From positions 265,142 through 329,141 of the forward strand of contig JAKVCA010000015.1 in NCBI GenBank assembly GCA_022448315.1: 64,000 nucleotides of DNA, given 5' to 3'. The DNA comes from Pirellulaceae bacterium. GTDB taxonomy: Bacteria; Planctomycetota; Planctomycetia; Pirellulales; Pirellulaceae. Made by a program: the position numbers and the translations under genes. A model generated the notes under the pieces. It saw only the letters and a program-made list of their open reading frames with translations. It did no database searches and was not told the DNA's origin. Below, in pieces: positions 44,733-54,530 of the stretch (positions within the stretch are counted from its first letter, which is position 1; each line of letters opens with the position of its first letter).

Positions 44733-47680
44733 TTCAAACAAGGTATTCAAGTGTTTTTGCACTGAGTCTCCTTGGTCTGTTGCTCGTGCAAGCGGGATGC
44801 CACCGAAGCTTTTATCGGATTCAGGCCAACGAAGAAGCGATGGCGATCCTTCGAGAAAAAACGATGGATCCGAGGTGGGCATTGAGCAATTACTCGGTTG
44901 AGCCAGATGCCACTTCCCGTATGTACAGCCCTTTTTCTCAGGATCATCCTCCGATGCCTCCAGACGATCCAACATCGGCACAGCTCATGGAGGTGGTCGA
45001 CGGAAAACCGGGTTACCCGCACTGGCACGCTCAAGGAGACACGCCATACGTTCAGAATCCGGAGTGGCAGCTTTTTCTTCCCATTCAGGAGAATGGAGTG
45101 GTGAAGCTTCGAATGGAGGATGCCTATCGCTTGGCTCTGCTCCATAGTCGAGAGTATCAAACGGAGAACGAAAATCTGTTCTTGTCGGCCCTGAACGTGA
45201 GCGAGCAGCGGTTTGGTTTTGAGTCACGCCTGTTTTTGCCTTCGACAACCGGCTTCACTTCGTCAGGGAACACCACGAGACTGACGAACAATGAAAGCCT
45301 TTCTCTCCGAAAAGTCGGCATTGCAGGTTCTTCTCTGCTCGTCTCGTTTGCCAATGATCTCGTCTGGACATTTCCAGGTTCGGTTTCACCAACGGTGGGT
45401 ACAATTTTCAGCTGGTCCTTCAGTCAACCCTTTCTCAGAGGTGCAGGTCGGGATGTCGTCCTCGAAGACTTGACTCAATCGGAAAGACGCTTCCTTGCCG
45501 CGATCCGAAGTCTGGAAAGATATCGTCGCGAGTTCTTTTTAGCGATCACCACAGAAGGCAACTCTTATTTGAATTTGCTTCAACGCCAACAGGCCATTCG
45601 AATTCGCGAAGCCAACGTGGCGACCCAAAGAAGCGTGGTGGCGCAATTCAAAGCGCTTGTCGAAGCGGGAAGGATCAATAACCAGCAGTTGCAATTTACC
45701 CAGTCGTCGCTGTACCGAGCTCAGGAAGGACTGCTGCGGTTGAAAAATCAATATCAATTCAGCGTCGACTCGTATAAGGTCGATTTGGGTTTGCCTCCCG
45801 ATCTTGAGGTCGTCATTGACGACAACATGTTGGATCAGTTCCAGCTGGTTGATGTCGAAATGACAGAACGCCAGAATCGCATCACACAATTGCAGGAGGC
45901 GACGGGGAATACGATCCTCACCCTGCTCGATCTTCGTCAGGATCGATCGGAAGAACTCGGCATACAGATTGGAGCTGTCGAATACAATGCGTCCGGGTTT
46001 CGGGTTGAAGCACCGCCCGCAGCCGCGATGCCTTGGTCGAAAGAACTGGTTGAGGGCTTACAGGCCGTGCTGGTTCACCTCGACGTCGCCGACGAGATTC
46101 ACAGTGAGATCATGGAAAACTCACTTCCTCAAGCCCGCCGCGATATCCAACGACTTGAGGCCAAAATCGGCGACCGTCTTGAAAGCCTGTCCGGTTTGCG
46201 TGGGAACCTTGAGGCCACCAGTTCCTCGGAGGGTGAATATGCGATTGAGCCGGAGGTGCTGAGTGATGAACAACTCGAGCAGACTCCTGAAGAGCTCAAG
46301 AATTATGTCGTGTTGGTAGAGCAACGATTGCAACGGTTCCAGGAAACCCTTGATCAGGCCAGAAGTGAGGTTTCATTTCTCATCAATTCGGGAGAGGAAT
46401 TGACGCCGGTCGCTCGGGCAACTTACTTACAGGGAGATGTGACCAACAAGATCCCCACCTACCTGAGAGAGTTGTCTGGGCTCTTTCTCGAATTGACGCT
46501 CATTCAGGTGGAGGCTCGGACCGATTCGATTGTCCTAGATCCGGTCGATGTTCTCGCTTCTCAGGCCTTTGAGGTGGCCAAGCTCTATCGACGCGATTGG
46601 ATGAATGCGAGGGCGGAACTTGTTGACGCCTGGCGTAACGTTCAGGTGGTGGCGAACCGGCTTCAATCTGACCTCAGCGTGGAAGCCGGTGGAACCGGGG
46701 AGTCGGTTCGGACCAGTATCAGCTTTGATGCACCGATCACGAGGCTGCGGGAGAGGAATGAATACCGGCAGGCACTGATTCAGTACTCTCGCGCCCGACG
46801 CTCCTACTATGCATTTGAGGATCGGATCAATCTTCAACTTCGCAATACCATCCGTACGATTGCCCAGATCAAATACAACTTTGAGATCTCCCGTCGAGGT
46901 GTCAAACTGGCCGTCATGCGAGTGGATCAGACCGATTCAGAGTTGAGTCGCCCGCCGAGTCCCAATGCCTCAAGTCGCTCGCTCGGAAGCACGGCGGCTC
47001 GTGACTTGCTTGATGCGTTGGATGATCTCCGGGATACGCAGCTTAACTTCCTTGATTTATGGGTCCAATACGAAGTCCTGAGGAGACAGCTGGATCTGGA
47101 TATGGGAACCATGGAACTGGATGAAGAGGGGACCTGGATTGATCCGGGACAATTTACGCCAGAATTTATCGAGCAACTGATCAATGAAGCGAGACAGTGG
47201 CCGCAACCTGAGAACGCCTATGATCTTGGCTTTCTTCAGAATTCGGCCGACGGCGAGCTTCTGGATGGAGGTATGGAAGAAGACTTGAAACCCGTGATCG
47301 ATGACCTTCGTCCGGTTCCCGAATCGCAGGACTTGGACTTGGAAAAAGATGAGGAAGCCCAGCGGAAGGCAGATGGAACTCCGGAACCTCAAAGTTTCCG
47401 ACGCCCACATCATCGCAAAAGTCAGGAGATCGGGTCATTCCAGGATACCTCATCACGAAAAGTCCATCAGGCCAGTTACGTCTCTGAAGCGAACGCGAAA
47501 GACGCGGAGGCACCCGACTCTTCTCCCACGCCACCTGACTTTGTACCCGGGCATATCGACGTCGAGCGAAACGCTTATTTTGCGGGTCGATTACTGGAAG
47601 ATTGGCAGGAATTGCAGGGTGAAAACGGAGGGACGGCTCGTCTCGACCCGGAATGGTCCTCCCGAAGGTTGCCCCACTAG
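44729..47680 (+). CDS. TolC-family outer-membrane efflux lipoprotein (983 aa)
   Basis: The signal ends in the lipobox VQAGC. The next ~100 residues are a planctomycete-type extension, then the TolC-type repeats: long helices with RMEDAYRLALLHSREYQ, LFLSALNVSEQRFGFE, and NSYLNLLQRQQAIRIREANV, ending with QLNFLDLWVQYEVLRRQLDLDMG. The protein is about twice the usual length of TolC owing to added helical segments (about 380-560) and a Glu-rich, disordered C-terminal part. It is translationally coupled to marR but has no inner-membrane pump or adaptor gene next to it. The HlyD-type adaptor at 11.9 kb is one possible partner by inference only. Confidence 0.85.
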   Translation: MIQTRYSSVFALSLLGLLLVQAGCHRSFYRIQANEEAMAILREKTMDPRWALSNYSVEPDATSRMYSPFSQDHPPMPPDDPTSAQLMEVVDGKPGYPHWHAQGDTPYVQNPEWQLFLPIQENGVVKLRMEDAYRLALLHSREYQTENENLFLSALNVSEQRFGFESRLFLPSTTGFTSSGNTTRLTNNESLSLRKVGIAGSSLLVSFANDLVWTFPGSVSPTVGTIFSWSFSQPFLRGAGRDVVLEDLTQSERRFLAAIRSLERYRREFFLAITTEGNSYLNLLQRQQAIRIREANVATQRSVVAQFKALVEAGRINNQQLQFTQSSLYRAQEGLLRLKNQYQFSVDSYKVDLGLPPDLEVVIDDNMLDQFQLVDVEMTERQNRITQLQEATGNTILTLLDLRQDRSEELGIQIGAVEYNASGFRVEAPPAAAMPWSKELVEGLQAVLVHLDVADEIHSEIMENSLPQARRDIQRLEAKIGDRLESLSGLRGNLEATSSSEGEYAIEPEVLSDEQLEQTPEELKNYVVLVEQRLQRFQETLDQARSEVSFLINSGEELTPVARATYLQGDVTNKIPTYLRELSGLFLELTLIQVEARTDSIVLDPVDVLASQAFEVAKLYRRDWMNARAELVDAWRNVQVVANRLQSDLSVEAGGTGESVRTSISFDAPITRLRERNEYRQALIQYSRARRSYYAFEDRINLQLRNTIRTIAQIKYNFEISRRGVKLAVMRVDQTDSELSRPPSPNASSRSLGSTAARDLLDALDDLRDTQLNFLDLWVQYEVLRRQLDLDMGTMELDEEGTWIDPGQFTPEFIEQLINEARQWPQPENAYDLGFLQNSADGELLDGGMEEDLKPVIDDLRPVPESQDLDLEKDEEAQRKADGTPEPQSFRRPHHRKSQEIGSFQDTSSRKVHQASYVSEANAKDAEAPDSSPTPPDFVPGHIDVERNAYFAGRLLEDWQELQGENGGTARLDPEWSSRRLPH

Positions 47681-47940
47681 CCGCCCGGTTTTCTGCCGTT
47701 TTGGCTTCGCATCCCCTGCTCGTTGGATCAGGTGATTTTGATGAATGGGGACCCAGAGATCGCGACTGCGGAAGGGACGCTCTGGTGCTCCCTGCCCAGA
47801 AGTTGAGTCAGTTGCTACGATGTGGCCTCAGCAAAGGGACCTCCGGAGTAAACGAGGCATCTCACTATGGGGCGTCTCGGTTTTGAGACGAACACGTTTT
47901 TGCTTGAACAGATTTGCAGGCTTCCGATCAGGGAATCGAT

Positions 47941-49755
47941 ATGCGTCGGGACGATATCCGTAACATTGTCATCATTGCTCACGTGGACCACGGCAAAACC
48001 ACTTTGGTGGATTGTTTGCTCAAACAGAGTGGGCAGTTTCGAGATGCCCAACTTCAAGACGAACGCATCCTCGACAGTAATGATCTCGAGCGAGAACGCG
48101 GGATCACGATTCTTGCGAAGAACATCGCCCTGCCCTACCGAGATGTAAAGATCAACATCATTGACACGCCTGGGCACGCCGATTTTGGAGGTGAAGTTGA
48201 GCGAGTCCTCCGTATGGCCGACGGTGCGCTCTTGTTGGTTGATGCCGCGGAAGGTCCGATGCCACAAACTCGGTTTGTCCTCTCCAAGGCTCTGGAGTGC
48301 GGCCTGAAACCGATCGTCGTCGTGAATAAGATCGATCGTCCTGACGCCCGTTCCTGGGAGGTTCTGGATGAAGCTTTCGAATTGATGATGGAACTCGGTG
48401 GTGAAGAGTTGGTGGACGATTTTCCCCATATGTTTGCGACGGCCAAGGAGGGTTATGCCACGAGGGATCCTGACCAACCTGGCGATTCGATGGCTCCCCT
48501 GCTCGACCTTGTCCTCGAAACGATTCCCGGACCTGATGTGGAGGTGGAAGGGCCTCTCCAAATGCTGGTGACAACGTTGGATTGGTCTGAGTACTTGGGG
48601 AGAATTGCGATCGGTCGGATTCGCTCCGGGGAGATCCGCAAAGGCCAACGGGTCAAAATCATGCAAGCAGATGATGCAAGCAAGCTGTGCAAAGCTTCGA
48701 CCGTCTTTGTTTTTCACAACTTGGGGCGTGCCGAAGTTGAAACTGCCAAGGCAGGCGAAGTCGTCGCTTTGGTTGGATTGGATGACATTGAAATTGGCGA
48801 CACTATTGGGGATCCCGATGAAGGCCAGCCCCTCCCTCGGCTTCATGTGGATCTGCCCACCCTCGAAATGGTCTTTACCATCAACAGTTCACCTTTGGCA
48901 GGTAAGGAAGGCAAATACGTGACGGGGCGGCAGTTGAGGCAACGGCTCGTCCGCGAGCTCGAAAGAAATGTGGCCCTCCGAGTCACCGATATGGAAAACG
49001 CAGATGCGTTTGCGGTGGCTGGCCGAGGGGTACTACATCTCGCTGTCCTGATTGAAACCATGAGACGCGAAGGTTACGAACTGTCGGTTGGAAAGCCTCG
49101 CGTTATCGTCAAGAAGATCGACGGGGTTAATCAGGAGCCCTTTGAATCCTTGGTGATCGAAGTTCCATCGGAAAAGCTCGGTCCAGTGATGGAGCTGATT
49201 GGTCTTCGCCGCGGAGAATTGTGCGAAATGACGACCCGTGGTGAGTTTACCCACGCGACTTTCTCAATTCCCGCTCGTGGGCTCATTGGGTTGAGAACTC
49301 GCCTGCTCAATGCGACTCAAGGGACGGTGATCATGCACCACCGATTTGAACAATATAAACCTGTCGAGGGAGACATTCCGCACCGAAAAAATGGAGTGCT
49401 TGTCAGCAACGTTTCGGGTAAGGCCGTTGGGTATGCCTTGTTCAGCCTTCAAGAACGGGCGGAGATGTTTGTCGGGCCCGGCGACGATGTTTATGAGGGC
49501 ATGGTTGTCGGTGAGAACAGTCGGGACAATGACATGGTGGTGAATCCGACTCGGGAGAAAAAACTGACCAACGTTCGCGCCGCAGGAAGCGACGAAAATA
49601 TTCTGCTCAAGCCGCCGCGTCAATTGTCGCTTGAGGCGGCGTTGGAGTATATCGAAGACGACGAGCTGGTTGAGATTACGCCTTCCGAGATCCGGTTGCG
49701 GAAGTCGACTCTACAAGAGGCTGAACGTCGGCGGATGGCACGAGTCAACTCGTGA
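47941..49755 (+). CDS. typA: GTP-binding translational regulator TypA/BipA (604 aa)
   Basis: This is a ribosome-binding GTPase of the translation-factor family, active in stress response and large-subunit assembly. Seen are AHVDHGKTTLVD (P-loop), RGITILAKN (switch I), IIDTPGHADFGGEVERVL (switch II), NKIDRPDAR (G4) and, in the C-terminal half, GRGVLHLAVLIETMRREGYE, GLIGLRTRLLNATQGT and SRDNDMVVNPTREKKLTN, the last being the TypA-specific end. The ATG at 47941 is preferred because AGGGAA is 6-11 bp upstream and the protein starts RRDDIRNIVIIAHVDHG. Its stop overlaps the end of a converging small gene by 11 bp. Confidence 0.97.
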   Translation: MRRDDIRNIVIIAHVDHGKTTLVDCLLKQSGQFRDAQLQDERILDSNDLERERGITILAKNIALPYRDVKINIIDTPGHADFGGEVERVLRMADGALLLVDAAEGPMPQTRFVLSKALECGLKPIVVVNKIDRPDARSWEVLDEAFELMMELGGEELVDDFPHMFATAKEGYATRDPDQPGDSMAPLLDLVLETIPGPDVEVEGPLQMLVTTLDWSEYLGRIAIGRIRSGEIRKGQRVKIMQADDASKLCKASTVFVFHNLGRAEVETAKAGEVVALVGLDDIEIGDTIGDPDEGQPLPRLHVDLPTLEMVFTINSSPLAGKEGKYVTGRQLRQRLVRELERNVALRVTDMENADAFAVAGRGVLHLAVLIETMRREGYELSVGKPRVIVKKIDGVNQEPFESLVIEVPSEKLGPVMELIGLRRGELCEMTTRGEFTHATFSIPARGLIGLRTRLLNATQGTVIMHHRFEQYKPVEGDIPHRKNGVLVSNVSGKAVGYALFSLQERAEMFVGPGDDVYEGMVVGENSRDNDMVVNPTREKKLTNVRAAGSDENILLKPPRQLSLEAALEYIEDDELVEITPSEIRLRKSTLQEAERRRMARVNS

Positions 49756-50026
49756 GCTTGCCGTTCCATGGGTTTTCGCCACTTGTCCCTCCCGCTTTCC
49801 AACCTTCGGCATTAGAGAGGTCTAGTTTTCCTTGAGGGTCAATCGAGTTATGGCAGGTGACGCAGAATTTGGAAAGGAAAGGCGCTGCCAACAATTCGAA
49901 GTCATTCGCGCGGTCTGAAGTCGTTATCGCGGTCATGGTTGCCCTCACCCCGACCCACAGGGTGGTTAAGCGGCTGATACTCCAGATGAAGCGCGAGGTG
50001 GGGTTTTTGAATTTCGTGGATGTCAT
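49745..50026 (-). CDS. Small c-type cytochrome-like protein, maybe a truncated PSCyt1 (93 aa)
   Basis: The C-terminal half reads LLAAPFLSKFCVTCHNSIDP, then GKLDLSNAEGW. CVTCH is a heme c attachment motif, and the surroundings resemble the N-terminal cytochrome domain (PSCyt1) of large planctomycete DUF1549/DUF1553 proteins. Here it ends after 93 residues where the usual protein continues for hundreds. The N-terminal stretch (FIWSISRLTTLWVGV) could be a weak signal anchor. ATG 50026 is preferred over TTG 50044. The 3' end overlaps typA by 11 bp, convergent. It may be a true small cytochrome or the eroded remnant of a larger gene. Confidence 0.5.
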   Translation of the reverse strand: MTSTKFKNPTSRFIWSISRLTTLWVGVRATMTAITTSDRANDFELLAAPFLSKFCVTCHNSIDPQGKLDLSNAEGWKAGGTSGENPWNGKLTS

Positions 50027-50044
50027 GACTCGGGAGGGCCTCAA

Positions 50045-50309
50045 GCCAGCCGGAAAGTGCCGGTGTTAGGATTGGGACCTGATATTAATTCATCTTTCAT
50101 TTTACGCCCCCTGCGGCAGGTTCTCAAAAGTCAACTTTTGCGAAAGATCGCGTCAAACCTTGAGTGCATACTGCGATGACGCGTCACAAGGGTATCGACT
50201 TGCCACCATGGCACATTAGGTAGGGTGAACCGTTGATTTTACAAACGAAAAGGTCGGCGACTAAAAAAAGTCAGGTCTGAACAGAGGGTGAGCGAAACCT
50301 GCTTGGCGC
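50045..50309. other. Intergenic region without a gene
   Basis: Together with the terminator at 50310-50347, 50045-50400 is about 350 bp between two leftward genes. No promoter or further RNA gene was recognised. Confidence 0.4.
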
Positions 50310-50347
50310 AAAAAAAGGCGGAAGAGCCACTTCGCTCTTCCGCCTTT
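50310..50347 (-). terminator. Rho-independent terminator for the exported protein at 50401
   Basis: A 14-bp stem AAAGGCGGAAGAGC / GCTCTTCCGCCTTT with a 6-nt loop; seven T residues follow on the minus strand. Confidence 0.9.
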
Positions 50348-50400
50348 CGATGATTACGCGTCTGTTTAGCGTTCTTGTCACCCTCGTCAGCGATGACCCG

Positions 50401-52062
50401 TTAGAAGGGCACGCCACCGCCAAAGGCTTCCATCGCCTGTGCTGCAGCTTCACCAACGGCAGTGATGAAACCCTCCTGAATGGTCAGTCGCGAAGTTGCA
50501 CCATTTTCGACGGTGCTGCTGCTGAACATCATTCGGGTATCTTTGCCCTGCATGCTCGCTGCCATCGCATCGAGTTGAGGCTCGCCGCTGATCATGGCGG
50601 CGTACTGAACGATCTTCCCGATGTCGAGATGTCCTGAGCCGTACTGGTTATCTTTGGGCTTTGCGCTCTTCGACTCTGCGATTGCGTCGTCCAGAGTCGA
50701 GCGATCTCCCTTGCCGACGCTGAAGTACAACGCGTCTTCGGCAACGCCCAACCAGACCACAACTTCATCACCCACAATCTCCTGAATTTCCTCTTCGAAC
50801 GGAGGAACAGGAATGACGATCTCGTGGTAGTTAATCCCACCTTTCTTTTCGGCATCGAGATTGAATTCGACTCCGGGAGGCGCATCGTCTTTGACGAGGC
50901 CAACAATGGTCTTGACCGCATTTTCGACCTTTTTGGCCTGAGCCACATGGGCTCCACCCACGACTGCGGTGGTTTCGTCATCCAAGACGACGGCCATTCC
51001 CAGATCGATCGTTCCGGTTTCGAGCGTGGCTTTACCCACTTCGATGAGCGTGTTCACGATGTCAGTCGCGACTTCCTTCTCCATTGGACTCATGTTTGGA
51101 TCGGCGCTGAGCTCATTGAGGCCTTGCTCGGCAACGCTGTCGATCATCTGAGTCAACTGAGTCACGTCCGCTTGAGCCATTTTGGTGATGGCGTTGAAGT
51201 TGATGGCAGAGTCATCCATCAGGAAGCCGAGGAAACGTGATTCGGCTCCATCCAGCAAATCGATTTGCTCGGCCATTTGCGAGCCTTCGATACCGGTGAA
51301 CGTGAAGTCCATGTGGATGCCGGAATCTTCGGCGTCAACTTCCATGCCGAGAACGAGTTCGTCCATGTCGTTGATCAGATCAACCATTTGCTCGAACGAA
51401 TTAGCGTTGAGCTCGCGTTGAAGTTCGGCCTGATCCGGATCGACTTGCTCAAGTTCGTTGAGCATTTCATCGAAGCCTTCCTGCATGGCCGAGATTGCAA
51501 ACTGCTTCATTTGAGCAGGAATGTTCTGGCCATTGACCCGGACCGCGACGTTGTAATCTTCAAGGCCCTTGGTCCAAGCAGATGGGTCTTTGGGGAGTCC
51601 TGTCAGGGATTCCTTCATGTTGGACATGTAGGCCCATTCTCCCTTGGGCAGACAATAGATGTCATCACCTTCCGGGGAGGTGAAAATCATGTAATCGCCG
51701 TCATACTCGGGGTCGCCAAGTTGCTCACTGACAACTTCGACCAGAGCGTCCTTGTCTTTGAGGGGCATGAACGCCACGACCGATGGCAAGAACTGATCAA
51801 GGGTCACATAAGCGCCCATTGTTCGATTGGTATCGAGGGGACGCAGGAAGTCGCCCGCCATGAGTTGAATCAAACCACCGATCTGGGCTTGCCCAGCGGC
51901 TTTGGTCAGATAGCCAAAATCATCCAACTGCTCCTTGGCTGTCGCCATGGAAACCACAATCGCGGGCGCGCCTTCGTTACTTTGCGCCTTTGCTGCGGAG
52001 GGCAGCAGAGAAGCAGCAACAACTGCCAAGCTCAGGGATAATCCCATTAGGATTTTCTTCAC
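50401..52062 (-). CDS. Exported planctomycete protein of unknown function, GTG start (553 aa)
   Basis: The signal peptide ends at SAAKAQSN. The rest is a soluble alpha/beta protein rich in Met, Asp and Glu, with no catalytic motif that I recognise. Two halves look alike in places (VVAFMPLKDKDALVEVVSEQL and VVWLGVAEDALYFSVGKGDR), so an internal duplication is possible. The start is a GTG at 52062: AGGAG lies 7 bp ahead and no ATG fits better. A strong terminator follows. Such proteins are frequent in this phylum as secreted abundant proteins; that is inference. Neighbouring genes (IF-1 upstream) give no link. Confidence 0.75.
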   Translation of the reverse strand: MKKILMGLSLSLAVVAASLLPSAAKAQSNEGAPAIVVSMATAKEQLDDFGYLTKAAGQAQIGGLIQLMAGDFLRPLDTNRTMGAYVTLDQFLPSVVAFMPLKDKDALVEVVSEQLGDPEYDGDYMIFTSPEGDDIYCLPKGEWAYMSNMKESLTGLPKDPSAWTKGLEDYNVAVRVNGQNIPAQMKQFAISAMQEGFDEMLNELEQVDPDQAELQRELNANSFEQMVDLINDMDELVLGMEVDAEDSGIHMDFTFTGIEGSQMAEQIDLLDGAESRFLGFLMDDSAINFNAITKMAQADVTQLTQMIDSVAEQGLNELSADPNMSPMEKEVATDIVNTLIEVGKATLETGTIDLGMAVVLDDETTAVVGGAHVAQAKKVENAVKTIVGLVKDDAPPGVEFNLDAEKKGGINYHEIVIPVPPFEEEIQEIVGDEVVVWLGVAEDALYFSVGKGDRSTLDDAIAESKSAKPKDNQYGSGHLDIGKIVQYAAMISGEPQLDAMAASMQGKDTRMMFSSSTVENGATSRLTIQEGFITAVGEAAAQAMEAFGGGVPF

Positions 52063-52624
52063 AATCTTCTCCTAGTAAAGTTTGAAGGCGATCAGCAATT
52101 CTCTTCTGCTGCCGATCATCTTGTGCTGGTGTAACTGTCTTTTTGTCGCTTCGCGACTCCGTTGACTCGTTGGTGCCATCGCACGACACTTTTTGCTTAT
52201 TCGTGCTTATTCGTTATTCGTGTCGCGTTACCCGGTTGAATTCTACTCCGAAGCACCCGCTTACGCTCACTGATCCACGCTCACCGCGCTGAGGATTGAA
52301 TTTTTTAGTGACCGCCCGTCCTGGACCGATTTGCACCTCGTCAAGCGAGATTCCCTCTCGAACGTTTGCGACTCGCCTGAGTCGCTGCCGGTACTTCCTG
52401 ACTTCCTAATCACGCAGCCGAGTCATACGATGGATAATCAACCGTCCGTTAGACCATTTTTCTCAAAAACGGGGCGATCTCATTCCATTTTGTTATACCG
52501 GTCGCCAATCGAAAAAGTTTCAGCCGCCTCTTAAAAATGCCGAACCTTCGTTTGTTTCCAATGTTCTCGCATCCCTTTTACGCTGTGGGCCGGCGAAAGC
52601 GGTCTTCCGCAGCGTTGGGTTGGA
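52063..52624. other. Intergenic region between the exported protein and infA
   Basis: About 560 bp, including the short repeat at 52195-52222. No promoter for the exported protein was found. No infA terminator was clear, only a four-bp stem near 52590. Confidence 0.4.
52195..52222. repeat. Short tandem repeat of GCTTATTCGT
   Basis: Two perfect 10-bp copies followed by TATTCGTG, a partial third copy. Confidence 0.8.
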
Positions 52625-52843
52625 TTAGCGTTCTCGATAGACGATTCTTCCCTTGGACAGATCGTAGGGGGAGAGTTCGACACGGACTTTATCCCCAGGT
52701 ACGATTCGAATGAAGTTCTTTCTCATCCTACCTGCGACGTGAGCTAAAATTTCGTTGCCGGTCTCGAGTTCGACCTTAAACCTAGTATTGGCAAGTGCTT
52801 GTGTCACCGTCCCGTTCACTTCGAACGCATCGTCTTTAGGCAT
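52625..52843 (-). CDS. infA: Translation initiation factor IF-1 (72 aa)
   Basis: IF-1 binds the A site of the small ribosomal subunit during initiation. The protein has the usual length and the S1-like OB-fold: [23 protein letters not shown], then [36 protein letters not shown] (here divided as [17 protein letters not shown] and [19 protein letters not shown]). The ATG at 52843 has GGAGG 6 bp ahead, so the longer reading frame to 52921 is not used. It stands alone; the usual ribosomal protein neighbours are not present. Confidence 0.97.
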   Translation of the reverse strand: MPKDDAFEVNGTVTQALANTRFKVELETGNEILAHVAGRMRKNFIRIVPGDKVRVELSPYDLSKGRIVYRER

Positions 52844-53060
52844 TGACGCCTCCTGCAAGGGGTAAAAAGGCTCTTTTCTTGGCGAAACGTGCTTCTGATC
52901 ATTGGCCTGTCTGGTCACCATTGGAGCAGCCGCTTCATCGGAATCAGTTCCGAGTAAACTCGCCGTGTGCCATTTGGAGAGCGTACTAGGGGGGGCTTAC
53001 GAGCGTTTGGCGAACCGGATCCATATCACGTTTATGCTCCTTATATTATCGCTGAAACGC

Positions 53061-54290
53061 CTACAGGTCTAGAGAATCCAGTGCCGCTTGCAATTGTTGG
53101 GTAAGCCAGTGGATACTCTCAATCCCAAGACTAAGCCGCACGGTTCCAGTTCGAATCCCCAGCTTTTCACGTTGGGGGGCAGGCATGGCGCGGTGGCTTG
53201 TTGATGCCGGATGGCTCAAGGTGGTTCTGACTTCTCCTAAAGAAGGGCAGAATTCAATGCTCTTAGTCGCTTGAATCAGTTGGTCAACCCGTGTCGCATC
53301 GCCCCTCAGGTGGAAGCTCAGGACATGGCCATATCGCGATTTACCCCCTTGGTTGGTGTCCGCCATCATCAGCTCAGATGCCAGTTCATGGTCGGGGTGT
53401 GCAGGCAGGCCCGGGTAGATGACTTCATCCACCGCGGGGTGGCCCTGGAGCAACTCGGCGACAGCCTGAGCGTTATCGAAAGCTCTCGGGACGCGTAACC
53501 CGAGTGTGGCGAGGCCCCTTTCTGCAAGCCAGCAATCGAATGGACTGCTGGCAAAACCCCATGCGGCGACGGTTTGACGAATTCGGTCCCAGCCTCGTTC
53601 TTTCCCCGCGATCAATCCCAGCATCAGGTCGCCGTGTCCGTTCATCAGTTTGCTCATGCTCTCGATCACAAGATCGGCGCCCAGCGTGAGGGGTTGGCAA
53701 CCGAGCGGCGTCGCAAACGTATTGTCGACGACCAGCAGGGTCTTACTGCTTTGGGTCATTTCTGCGAGCGCGGGGAGATTTGCAATGCGTGTCAATGGAT
53801 TGGAGATGGTCTCCACCAGCAGGAGGCGAGGTTTGGATTTTAAGGCGGTTTGCACTTCTGCGAGGTTTGTCACATCCACTTCCGTAACCGTGATGCCGAG
53901 TCGTCTGGCTTCGGAACCAAAGACCAGCGAGGTCCGCCCGTATAGCTGATCGCTGATCACCATATGGTCGCCACTTTGGGCATGCGATAAAAGCGTCGCC
54001 CCAAGGGCTGCCATTCCCGAGGAGGTGATGGTGGCAGAGTCCGCATGATGGAGTTTCCGGCATTTTTCTGCCAACCAGTCGGCGTTGGGATGTCCGTCGC
54101 GTTGGTAGACGTAGCCGTCTGCGACTCCCCCCAGAAGTTGCTCGGCCTGATCGGTCGATTCACACGCGTAGACGGCTGCAGGGAAAATGGGCGGCGTCGA
54201 GGGTGGGCAAGCAAAGTTCAAGTTGCTGGTTCTGAGCAGGCATTCTTCTTCTTCGCCGAGTTGGATTGGTTTTCCCATGGACTTCTCCAA
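53061..54290 (-). CDS. PLP-dependent Cys/Met metabolism enzyme, cystathionine gamma-synthase/lyase family (409 aa)
   Basis: Enzymes of this fold-type I family make or cleave cystathionine, homocysteine or methionine. The PLP lysine is K214 in SMSKLMNGHGDLM; GMAALGATLLSH and VVDNTFATP (PLP Asp region) are typical. The normal motif near the lysine is S-x-T-K-Y-x-x-G-H-S-D; here S-M-S-K-L-M-N-G-H-G-D. The C-terminal end SLGIESIHWLTQQLQ is normal. The subfamily, so the exact reaction, cannot be set by eye. GGAG lies 6 bp ahead of the start. Downstream is infA at a distance of 220 bp; the gene seems to be separate. Confidence 0.9.
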   Translation of the reverse strand: MEKSMGKPIQLGEEEECLLRTSNLNFACPPSTPPIFPAAVYACESTDQAEQLLGGVADGYVYQRDGHPNADWLAEKCRKLHHADSATITSSGMAALGATLLSHAQSGDHMVISDQLYGRTSLVFGSEARRLGITVTEVDVTNLAEVQTALKSKPRLLLVETISNPLTRIANLPALAEMTQSSKTLLVVDNTFATPLGCQPLTLGADLVIESMSKLMNGHGDLMLGLIAGKERGWDRIRQTVAAWGFASSPFDCWLAERGLATLGLRVPRAFDNAQAVAELLQGHPAVDEVIYPGLPAHPDHELASELMMADTNQGGKSRYGHVLSFHLRGDATRVDQLIQATKSIEFCPSLGEVRTTLSHPASTSHRAMPAPQREKLGIRTGTVRLSLGIESIHWLTQQLQAALDSLDL

Positions 54291-54530
54291 GCTAACTTAT
54301 AGGCCAGAGGGCAATTGCGATCTGCGGGGGATGACATGCTGGGGACGTTTTCGCAAACCCGAATCCAAAAGGATTTTTGAAGAGCTTGCTGGGGGCACCC
54401 GTTGCGTCCCTTTAGAACTTTACGGCAGATGGCTGTTTGTCGCCACTTGTCCGATTTGAAGATACAGAAACCTGCCCGTTGCCGCCGATCTTGACGACGT
54501 TTTTTTAGAAGGCATCCACCGAGTCTTCAT

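Noticed and set aside
47815..48846. 343-aa minus-strand frame over typA
   Set aside because: Antisense to typA with no recognisable domain.
53149..53157. GTTCGAATC, which looks like a tRNA T-loop
   Set aside because: It lies within the coding part of the PLP enzyme and no cloverleaf can be formed around it.
54296..54301. TATAAG (minus strand) as -10 of the PLP enzyme gene
   Set aside because: It is only six bp before the start codon, leaving no room for the ribosome-binding site that is seen.
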